Shown: positions 29,893-37,365 of the stretch, piece after piece
Layout of the letters: each line of letters opens with the position of its first letter
How positions within the stretch are numbered: position 1 is the stretch's first letter
Source of the DNA: an uncultured Caryophanales bacterium
Lineage (GTDB): Bacteria > Bacillota_I > Bacilli_A > RF39 > UBA660
Reading direction: 5' to 3'
Assembly: GCA_946629545.1 (NCBI GenBank)
Contig: CAMOXZ010000003.1
Span: 1-37,365 of the forward strand
Length of the DNA: 37,365 nucleotides
Translations under genes and position numbers: made by a program
The notes under the pieces: generated by a model
The model's input: only the letters and a program-made list of their open reading frames with translations
What the model was told of the DNA's origin: nothing
Databases searched by the model: none

Positions 29893-31806
29893 TTAAACTG
29901 TTTGAACTACTGCTTGTTGTTGAACATTATTTCTTATTCTATCTAATATATTTCTATTAGTTAAAATTCTGTGATTTCCACTAACTGTTACTCTAGAATT
30001 ATTTAATTTCTCACAAATACTTCTATTAAACTCAGATTTACTTTCAAATCTATTAGCTCTAAAATCATAAAAAGCAGCTCTTATTCCACTAAACATACCA
30101 TCTAATTGTCTTTCTGTTTCAGCCATCTTTTTATAATCTTCTGAATATTCTTTAAATACATCTGCTCTAGCATCAAAATGTCTACTCATAGTTCCTTTTC
30201 TTTGTTCAAATGCTAATTTAGGAACCATTATTTTCTTTTGTTTACCAACTATTTTTACTTTTGCTTTTTTAAGTTTATTAACTTTTTCAGTTCTCTTTTG
30301 AATCTTTTTATCAACTATCTTCTTACGTAATCTAGAAGTTAATTGTCCTTTTAATTCTTTTAATTCCTTTAAATCTTTTTCTAATTGAATTATCTTTTCA
30401 GTTTTCTTATTATATGATTTATCTAATCCTTCAATAAACTTATTATTGTTATATTCTGCATCTATATCTTTTAATTTTTCTATCTCTTTTTCTAATTCTT
30501 TTACTTTGATATCATAATGGGTACTTAATAATTTAGATTTCTCACCCTTACTAGCATACTTAGATTTTTTAGCATCTACAGCTTTAACTCTATCATTAAC
30601 TAATGAACTATATGCTGAAACATGTGGATTATTAAAGATCATAGTATCATTACCAGAATACTTACTTTGTAATCTCTTATTTAATTCAGCATTCTTAATT
30701 TTTCCAATAGCCTCATTAATTTGATCAATATTATCAATATTACTTACATTCTTAGAAATAACTTCCTCTACTATAGCATAATATCTATTACGTACATTCT
30801 CATCTAAAGTAGAATATCCACCATCTAATATACCTATAATAGTAGATAATTCTTCTAATTTAATACCTATATTTTTATTTGAAATACCAGTAGTTTTCTT
30901 ATCAACATCATTTCTTAATATATAGTTATCATTAGGAATACCATTGATAGTATTTACTACTGTCTCTCTTTTACTTTCATCTTCATATAACTTATTAGCA
31001 TTAGAACATAATATATTTAAATAACCATTATATTCTTCAGCTGTCACATCCATAGAAGACATTTTACTTGCTAAACTAGTAAATCCATCTAAATTCATTT
31101 GAACATCTAGTTTTTCATATTTTTTACTTAAATCATATGATAATTCATAATTACTAACATTATCAAGTTTTATAACTTCAGAATAATCCCCTATACTAGC
31201 AAATAATTTATCAACTAATTCTAAAGAATCTTCTTTAACTCTTCTATATTCATCTAAATCACTTATATTTAATGAATCTAAGACACTAATAGCTTCAGTA
31301 ACTAAACTAACTTTTTTTACTGATTCTTCCCCTAAAGAATTAATTTCACTAACTAAATCATTAAATTTATCTAATTGATCACTATCTAACTGATAATACT
31401 TTAATGTAGGATTAACATTTTCAATACCAGGTACTGCCTCTAAATCTTCTTCTACATTAAAACTTAAAAGTTCAGCCATTTCTTTTCTAATTTGGTATCT
31501 TCTAGTCTCTGCATTAGGTATTTGAGCAACTAAACTTCTATATTGATCATACTCTTCTTGAGTAAGATTATAAAAACTAATATCTACACTCTCTATACCA
31601 GCAAAATCATTCTTCATATATTCAGCATTTGTATCTAGTTTTAATAGCTTAGCTATTTCATATCTAATAGTAACTAATTCTAAATATTTAATTTCTTTTT
31701 CTAAACTATCAATAACTCGTGTATCTATACTAGGATTTGCAGATAGTTCACTTAAAAGATTTCTCTTTTTGTCTAATAATAATTCAATGACATCTATATT
31801 AAACAT
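29893..31806 (-). CDS. hypothetical coiled-coil protein with internal duplication
   Basis: 637 aa continuous ORF with RBS; two related N-terminal segments and a Lys/Glu-rich coiled coil. Confidence 0.75.
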   Translation of the reverse strand: MFNIDVIELLLDKKRNLLSELSANPSIDTRVIDSLEKEIKYLELVTIRYEIAKLLKLDTNAEYMKNDFAGIESVDISFYNLTQEEYDQYRSLVAQIPNAETRRYQIRKEMAELLSFNVEEDLEAVPGIENVNPTLKYYQLDSDQLDKFNDLVSEINSLGEESVKKVSLVTEAISVLDSLNISDLDEYRRVKEDSLELVDKLFASIGDYSEVIKLDNVSNYELSYDLSKKYEKLDVQMNLDGFTSLASKMSSMDVTAEEYNGYLNILCSNANKLYEDESKRETVVNTINGIPNDNYILRNDVDKKTTGISNKNIGIKLEELSTIIGILDGGYSTLDENVRNRYYAIVEEVISKNVSNIDNIDQINEAIGKIKNAELNKRLQSKYSGNDTMIFNNPHVSAYSSLVNDRVKAVDAKKSKYASKGEKSKLLSTHYDIKVKELEKEIEKLKDIDAEYNNNKFIEGLDKSYNKKTEKIIQLEKDLKELKELKGQLTSRLRKKIVDKKIQKRTEKVNKLKKAKVKIVGKQKKIMVPKLAFEQRKGTMSRHFDARADVFKEYSEDYKKMAETERQLDGMFSGIRAAFYDFRANRFESKSEFNRSICEKLNNSRVTVSGNHRILTNRNILDRIRNNVQQQAVVQTV

Positions 31807-31815
31807 ATACTCCTC

Positions 31816-32082
31816 CTATTGATTCATTAATAAGTCTAATTCTTCTTCTGCCTTTTCTTCTACCCTTTTTAATTCTTCTTCATTAGTAATTGCTTCAAAT
31901 CTATATTCGTCTCCAGAAATCTGATGAACTATAGAAACATATGTAACTATATTGTCCCCTTCTTCTTCATTTTTAGTATATAAAACGTATTCATGATTAT
32001 ATTCTTCCAATTGAAAGAAATCTAATACTTCTACTTCTTCCAACTCCCCTGATTCATTATAAACCTTTATTCTATTACTCAT
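31816..32082 (-). CDS. DUF1292 family protein
   Basis: Short acidic protein: VEVLDFFQLEEYNHEYVLYTKNEE...YVSIVHQISGDEYRFEAITNEEELKRVEE. Confidence 0.75.
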   Translation of the reverse strand: MSNRIKVYNESGELEEVEVLDFFQLEEYNHEYVLYTKNEEEGDNIVTYVSIVHQISGDEYRFEAITNEEELKRVEEKAEEELDLLMNQ

Positions 32083-32132
32083 AATCACACCTCTATTTTA
32101 ATTATACAAAATATTTTTATAAATTAAAAGCA

Positions 32133-32152
32133 AAAGAGCCTAATGGCTCTTT
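32133..32152 (-). terminator. Rho-independent terminator after rpmA
   Basis: AAAGAGCC-ATTA-GGCTCTTT then TGCTTTT on minus strand. Confidence 0.75.
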
Positions 32153-32159
32153 AAATCTA

Positions 32160-32450
32160 TTATTCTGCTATTGGATATACAGAAGCTTGTGTTTTATCTC
32201 TTCCTAAACGTTCAAATTTAACGATTCCATCAACTGTTGTATAAATAGAATCATCATTTCCACGTCTTGTATTAGTACCAGGGAATACCTTAGTACCTCT
32301 TTGACGATATATAATTGAACCAGCTGTTACGAATTCTCCATCAGCTGCTTTAGCTCCAAGTCTACGTCCTGCAGAATCACGACCATTAGATGTTGATCCT
32401 TGCCCTTTGTGGTGAGCAAATAATTGAATATCTAATTTTAAAAACTTCAT
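32160..32450 (-). CDS. rpmA: 50S ribosomal protein L27 with N-terminal propeptide
   Basis: [38 protein letters not shown]; Firmicute-type extension before AHHKG. Confidence 0.98.
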   Translation of the reverse strand: MKFLKLDIQLFAHHKGQGSTSNGRDSAGRRLGAKAADGEFVTAGSIIYRQRGTKVFPGTNTRRGNDDSIYTTVDGIVKFERLGRDKTQASVYPIAE

Positions 32451-32461
32451 AATTCTCCTCC

Positions 32462-32761
32462 TTACATAACCTTAATATTTGTTGGATACTTTTCTTCCAA
32501 CTCTTTTAAAAGACTAACCATATTATGAATTAATGTATTAGTATTACTTCCATTTATATTAGAAATAATTACACCATCTTCATTAACTTCATAACTAAGA
32601 CTATCCTTATCTAGTGCAATACAACCATTTATTGTTGTAGTAACTATACTACTTACTGCACTACATACTATATCTTTACCATAATCAGCATACATAGCAT
32701 GACCAATTATAGCTACTTTTTTATATAAATCTTTTTCTTTTACAACTTCTACTTTAATCAT
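32462..32761 (-). CDS. prp: ribosomal-processing cysteine protease Prp
   Basis: [30 protein letters not shown] (His/Cys motifs); lies between rplU and rpmA. Confidence 0.95.
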   Translation of the reverse strand: MIKVEVVKEKDLYKKVAIIGHAMYADYGKDIVCSAVSSIVTTTINGCIALDKDSLSYEVNEDGVIISNINGSNTNTLIHNMVSLLKELEEKYPTNIKVM

Positions 32762-32763
32762 AA

Positions 32764-33066
32764 TTAACCATTAATTTTAGTAATTTTAATTTTAGTATAA
32801 GGTTGTCTATGTCCTTGAGTCACACGGTTAGATCTATCTTTACTCTTATATTTGAAGATTTTAATCTTCTTAGCTTTACCATTCTTAAGAACTTCTCCTT
32901 GAACAGTAACACCAGTTAAGTAAGGATTTCCAACTTTAGAGTCAAGCATTAATACTTGGTCAAAACTTACTACATCTCCAGCTTCACAGTTTAATTTTTC
33001 TACGAAAATTTCACTACCTTCAGTAACATAGTATTGTTTTCCACCAACTTTAACAACTGCTTTCAT
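32764..33066 (-). CDS. rplU: 50S ribosomal protein L21
   Basis: MKAVVKVGGKQYYVTEGSEIFVEKL...KKIKIFKYKSKDRSNRVTQGHRQPYTKIKI. Confidence 0.98.
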   Translation of the reverse strand: MKAVVKVGGKQYYVTEGSEIFVEKLNCEAGDVVSFDQVLMLDSKVGNPYLTGVTVQGEVLKNGKAKKIKIFKYKSKDRSNRVTQGHRQPYTKIKITKING

Positions 33067-33159
33067 ATAATACCTCCTTTTTTTAACTTAAGACTCGCTC
33101 TTAAGGTACACAAAAGTGTTTTTACCTTCTCAATGCGGTTTGAGCATGAGGCGTCAAAC
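33067..33159 (-). ncRNA. ribosomal protein L21 leader (autoregulatory 5' UTR)
   Basis: Minus strand TTTGACGCCTCATGCTCAAACCGCATTGAGAAGGTAAAAACACTTTTGTGTACCTTAAGAGCGAGTCTTAAGTT between promoter and rplU SD; resembles the known Firmicute L21 leader. Confidence 0.8.
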
Positions 33160-33165
33160 ATATAG

Positions 33166-33194
33166 ATTATAACATTTATATACTTATATGTCAA
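33166..33194 (-). promoter_or_regulatory. consensus sigma-A promoter of the rplU operon
   Basis: Minus strand TTGACA - 17 nt - TATAAT. Confidence 0.9.
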
Positions 33195-33203
33195 CAAATT
33201 CTA

Positions 33204-35042
33204 TTAATCTATTTTATATGTTTTACTCTTTAAAATAGACTTAATACTTTCAATTTCATCATTACTCAAAATACCATCTTTAAGTATAGCTTTAAATAAA
33301 TCATTTATATCGAAATTTTTAGAAGTAATATTTCTAGCTACTCTGTTTTTAGAAATGATTACTCCATTGAAATTTAACGAATTTCTAGTAATAGAATTTT
33401 CTCCTACAATTCTAGCCAAATCAGTATCATAATCTATTCCTAAACCATCATAATACTTTGAAACATCTTCTATATATAAATATAATTTATCATCTGAAAC
33501 AAAGAATTTATCATCTCTTAAATATTTAAGTAATTCACTCTTACTTTCAGGTTTTAATCCCATATTCTTCAATACATAAATTCTATCCCAATTCTTTTCA
33601 TTTAATAAAGAAATATCTTCTATTAATAAATCTTCATAACCTAATTCTATTATTTTATCAATTTTATTACATAGATAATTACTATTTAAAAACGTATATT
33701 TCTTATCAGCCTTTAAACTACCAATAAGTCCATAACTATCTAATACCTCTAAATTTTCTTCTAAATTAATATTATCAATTAAGGCCTCTGGATTTTTACT
33801 AAATACTGTAAAATCAAAATTATAATTATTTATAGTTTCTATATTTTTATCTAATACTTTTCTTAATACACTATTACTATCAAATATTTCTGAATAATTT
33901 AAAAATGCTTTAGTACTTAAAATACCTCTTGTTTTTAATTCTTTAAAATACATAACATTTTCTAAATTACTATTCTCTATAATTTTAATAACAATTTCTT
34001 TATTACCAACAATAGCATTAAGTATTTTAAGCATTTTATCTAAATCTTCACATGTATTTTTACTTACTTTAATTAAATCAACTTCATCTTTCTTAATACC
34101 ATTACTCTTTAATGTAGATAAATAATTAACTAAAGAGTTTTTAGATAAACTTTCATATTCAACATCTATTTCTTCATATTTAATTCTATTATGTTGATAT
34201 ACAAGTCTTAAAAATTCTCTTTTTATATTTTCATCATCTATATCACGAATAATATTAGCATAGTTAGTAATTTCTTCTTTTTGAAAAGCAGCATCCATTT
34301 CTCTTAAGAATTTTTTATATGTAGAAATCTTACTTCTATATACAGCTTCTCTTTTTTTCCATTCATCACTTTGTATTCTACTGCATTCAATGATTTTTTC
34401 ACATAAAGAAAGAATATTTTTAATATTTTGACTATTTAATAATTCTTTACTAATAACACCTTTTTTTCTCTTAACTTCCGCTAAATCTTTAAGTACACTA
34501 ATTGATTCAGTAGCATTACTACAAGCAAATCTGTCTTTTTTATAATACTCTATTAATCCTGATGCATCCCAACCATATTTTCCATTATTCATAAGTACTT
34601 TTTCAATATGATGATATGCATCTTCAGCATCTTCTATATTAGTAGAATGTTCAAAAACTCTTTTTATTTCATTTGCAGCACGTTTTTTATTAGTATCATT
34701 AAATATATCAACTAAAATCTTTGATCTACCTGCATTAATAAAGCCTAAAAAGAAATGACTCATATCAGATATTTCATCTGCATTTAATTCTTCATATATA
34801 AATCTAGCTTTATATATATTATTATAGAAATCATTAAAATCCTCTCTAACCTCAAATACTGAATATAATAAAGCAATAACTAACTCAATATATGGTATTT
34901 TAATTATTTCATTAATATTTTTAAGTTTATAATTCTTAACAAAATCAGCATAAAACTTATATTCCTTAGGAGGATTTTCTATTGTCTTATTTAATGAATC
35001 TATTCTTCTATTAACTTCATCATATAATTCTTGCTTAGTCAT
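33204..35042 (-). CDS. large predicted all-helical protein of unknown function
   Basis: 612 aa from ATG at 35042; SD GGGGGA lies in the upstream CDS; TAATG stop/start overlap. Confidence 0.75.
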   Translation of the reverse strand: MTKQELYDEVNRRIDSLNKTIENPPKEYKFYADFVKNYKLKNINEIIKIPYIELVIALLYSVFEVREDFNDFYNNIYKARFIYEELNADEISDMSHFFLGFINAGRSKILVDIFNDTNKKRAANEIKRVFEHSTNIEDAEDAYHHIEKVLMNNGKYGWDASGLIEYYKKDRFACSNATESISVLKDLAEVKRKKGVISKELLNSQNIKNILSLCEKIIECSRIQSDEWKKREAVYRSKISTYKKFLREMDAAFQKEEITNYANIIRDIDDENIKREFLRLVYQHNRIKYEEIDVEYESLSKNSLVNYLSTLKSNGIKKDEVDLIKVSKNTCEDLDKMLKILNAIVGNKEIVIKIIENSNLENVMYFKELKTRGILSTKAFLNYSEIFDSNSVLRKVLDKNIETINNYNFDFTVFSKNPEALIDNINLEENLEVLDSYGLIGSLKADKKYTFLNSNYLCNKIDKIIELGYEDLLIEDISLLNEKNWDRIYVLKNMGLKPESKSELLKYLRDDKFFVSDDKLYLYIEDVSKYYDGLGIDYDTDLARIVGENSITRNSLNFNGVIISKNRVARNITSKNFDINDLFKAILKDGILSNDEIESIKSILKSKTYKID

Positions 35043-35998
35043 TATTTGCATCCCCCTTCTTCATTTACTTTACTACTAGATAATATAGCAAATAATTTTT
35101 CTTCTAATTGGTTATTCTTTAATATAAAGTCTTGATCTTTAATCTTTTCTTTTAATTCTTTTTCCATTGATTTAAACTCTGTATATCTATTTATTAGAGT
35201 GAAACGATATTCATTATTATTTTGAGTTTTCTTCATAAACATTGATACTATACCATAACAATCCTTAGATAATCTTTGGAACACTACACGTATTTGATGC
35301 CCTTTAACTTCAATAGCACCATTTAAACTTTTATTATTAGTAAATCTACGGATATTCTTAAAAGTACCATTTTTTATAGATTCAAACAATTCTAAGAACC
35401 CCGCATATTCTTCTTGAGGAATACTTTTTAACTCATCAAAAATACGAAACTCTTCAGTACCTTTAATTGGTAAAAATATAAGAGTATTTTGTTTATTATT
35501 ATCTATTTCATCTTCTTCATATAATAATATTTCTCTTAAAGTATCTCTCTTATTAGTTAAAGATAATAACTCTTCTTTATATTCTTCTAAATCATCTTTA
35601 TCCATAACAGAATCGCTAATAATAATTTCTCTTATATCTTTAATATCATGTGTAATCTCAGCCATAATACGTAGAACTATTCTCTCATAATGATAATTAC
35701 TACGAGATGGAAGAACATCTTCTATAGATTCTTTATCATATACTTTTAAATCAATGAAATCTGATAAATAGAATTCTACTTCTTTATTAAAATCATCATC
35801 ACACTCTACTACATCAATATTATTCTCTGAAATAACATCTTCAAATGTATCTCTCTTAACAATTTTCGTAGATTCAATAGCACTTCTTAGTTTTTTAATT
35901 TCTTCCCTTTTCTTATCTGCAGATATTCTTTTTGCATCCAAAAAACTAAGTATTTCATCAACACTCATATCTTCCATATTATTAAAATCAATACTCAT
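35042..35998 (-). CDS. hypothetical protein with RelE/HigB-like C-terminal region
   Basis: C-term FRIFDELKSIPQEEYAGFLELFESIKNGTFKNIRRFTNNKSLNGAIEVKGHQIRVVFQRL..YGIVSMFMKKTQNNNEYRFTLINRYTEF resembles RelE-superfamily toxins; N-terminal ~170 aa helical. Confidence 0.65.
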   Translation of the reverse strand: MSIDFNNMEDMSVDEILSFLDAKRISADKKREEIKKLRSAIESTKIVKRDTFEDVISENNIDVVECDDDFNKEVEFYLSDFIDLKVYDKESIEDVLPSRSNYHYERIVLRIMAEITHDIKDIREIIISDSVMDKDDLEEYKEELLSLTNKRDTLREILLYEEDEIDNNKQNTLIFLPIKGTEEFRIFDELKSIPQEEYAGFLELFESIKNGTFKNIRRFTNNKSLNGAIEVKGHQIRVVFQRLSKDCYGIVSMFMKKTQNNNEYRFTLINRYTEFKSMEKELKEKIKDQDFILKNNQLEEKLFAILSSSKVNEEGGCK

Positions 35999-36027
35999 AT
36001 ATTTTCCCCCTTTAAATAATGCTCTAT

Positions 36028-36056
36028 ATTATATCATAAAACCCTTATTTTTTCAA
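36028..36056 (-). promoter_or_regulatory. sigma-A promoter of the two-gene operon 33204..35998
   Basis: Minus strand TTGAAA - 17 nt - TATAAT with extended -10 TGA. Confidence 0.75.
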
Positions 36057-36062
36057 TAAAAA

Positions 36063-36086
36063 AAGCATAAATTAATATTTATGCTT
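36063..36086 (-). terminator. Rho-independent terminator of addA
   Basis: AAGCATAAAT-ATTA-ATTTATGCTT then TTTTTATTG on minus strand; contains the addA stop. Confidence 0.8.
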
Positions 36087-37365
36087 CTACTTCTCTTACT
36101 CTTTCATCAAGTATTGAATATAAATAACAATAAGTCTTTTTACCAGTTTTATTTTCAATATATTTTCTATATCCATTAAGTTGCTTATCATAAGCTTCAT
36201 CATCAATACCCTTTAATTTATAATCAACAATAATCATTTTATCAGTATCTTCAAGTAATAAATCTATAATTCCATGAGATAAAGTATTATCTTCTTCATA
36301 TAAAAATTCATATTCTTTATACATATTAAGATTTAACTTATCTTTCATAAAATCACTATTAATAAAATTAATTATCTTATTCTTAACATAATCATCAATA
36401 TTATATAAATCTAAATTATAATTATTAAAATCAATTAATTCTAAAATAGAATGAACCAAAGTACCAAAATCCATTATTTTTCTTTCATCTTCACTAATAA
36501 TATGTAACTTATCTTTAGAATAATGAACCTCTTCAATTTTCTCAGATACTATATTTATCTCATTTACAATATCTAACTCTTCACTAGAATCTAGTGTATT
36601 AGGATTTGTATTTATATTTTGATACTCTCTAGATCCTACAATATCAACTTCTTTTACATAACCCAATAAATTAGAATAAATACTCTTTATGATACTTAAA
36701 AATGAGTTATATTTTTCTTTTCTATAACTAGGAACTTCAACTGTTTCTAATTCTTCTTCTATATTAGGAATTACTATAATCATTTTTTCTCTAGCTCTAG
36801 TTAAAGCTACATATAAAAGTCTAATTCTTTCACTTATTTCTTCACGTCTTGTTTTTTTCTTAATTAATGTTTTTAATATAGTATCTTTATAGTATTCATC
36901 TACTTTAGGAACTACTATTCCATACTCATTATCAAATACTATTTTTTCTTTTAATTCTGATAAATTAAACCTACTATAGAATCCTCCAAAATAACATATA
37001 GGAAATTCCAATCCCTTAGACTTATGAATAGTCATAATTCTAATACTATTAGAATCACTACTATTAGTATTAAATTTTAAATCATAATCATTTTCAAATA
37101 TTTCATTTAAGTAATCTACAAAATCATATATAGTAATACCTTCATCTTCCATATTCTTAGCTAAATTATATAAGTATTCTGCACGTATTCTATATGATTT
37201 TATATTATTTATAGTAAGTAATTTTTCTTCATAATTAAATTCATCTAATACATATCTTAAATAACTACTTACATTCATTACATCCATAGAATCTATTAAT
37301 TTTAAACACTTTTTATATAAGTCTGTTTCTTTATAACTATTATTTACATAAATAGAATAAATTTC
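36079..37365 (-). CDS. addA: AddA helicase/nuclease subunit, C-terminal part (5' end beyond window)
   Basis: IRIMTIHKSKGLEFPICYFGGF, RIRLLYVALTRAREKMIIV, RecB-type nuclease motif GIIDLLLEDTDKMIIVDYK; frame stays open from 37287 to 37365. Confidence 0.92.
   Translation of the reverse strand, partial: EIYSIYVNNSYKETDLYKKCLKLIDSMDVMNVSSYLRYVLDEFNYEEKLLTINNIKSYRIRAEYLYNLAKNMEDEGITIYDFVDYLNEIFENDYDLKFNTNSSDSNSIRIMTIHKSKGLEFPICYFGGFYSRFNLSELKEKIVFDNEYGIVVPKVDEYYKDTILKTLIKKKTRREEISERIRLLYVALTRAREKMIIVIPNIEEELETVEVPSYRKEKYNSFLSIIKSIYSNLLGYVKEVDIVGSREYQNINTNPNTLDSSEELDIVNEINIVSEKIEEVHYSKDKLHIISEDERKIMDFGTLVHSILELIDFNNYNLDLYNIDDYVKNKIINFINSDFMKDKLNLNMYKEYEFLYEEDNTLSHGIIDLLLEDTDKMIIVDYKLKGIDDEAYDKQLNGYRKYIENKTGKKTYCYLYSILDERVREVEA

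Noticed and set aside
29757-29960. 67-aa plus-strand ORF
   Set aside because: Antisense across the obgE start and the end of the 637-aa gene; no convincing RBS or family.

Overview
AT-rich, densely packed chromosomal segment from a low-GC Firmicute (Bacilli/Mollicutes-adjacent, apparently spore-lineage). 36 CDS with stop codons are supported, plus a 58-codon spoIIGA 5' fragment at the left edge; addA runs off the right edge. All but two genes (spoVB and a YqfQ/VrrA-like gene) are on the minus strand. Recognisable genes: spoIIGA (partial), spoIVB, recD2, mtaB, spoVB, helD-like, phosphohexomutase, dnaB-type initiation protein, prepilin peptidase, pilC/gspF, tgt, queA, ruvB, ruvA, acyl-CoA synthetase-like, yebC, obgE, rpmA, prp, rplU with L21 leader, addA. 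Points most worth a second look: (i) an orphan ORF6N + phospholipase-D-like gene with a perfect 13-bp inverted repeat inside its coding sequence, a promoter holding a dyad/SOS-box-like operator, and a possible 12-aa leader ORF; (ii) a translationally coupled two-gene operon of unknown function (RelE/HigB-like C-terminus plus a large helical protein) behind a near-consensus promoter; (iii) an unknown 637-aa protein with an internal duplication where spo0B sits in Bacillus; (iv) strong TGA-stop depletion (13 TAG, 22 TAA, 1 TGA), the one TGA lying inside the next gene's Shine-Dalgarno; (v) terminator hairpins that repeatedly overlap the stop codon. No CRISPR array, tRNA, rRNA or insertion sequence was recognised. 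All family calls come from reading motifs, not database searches.
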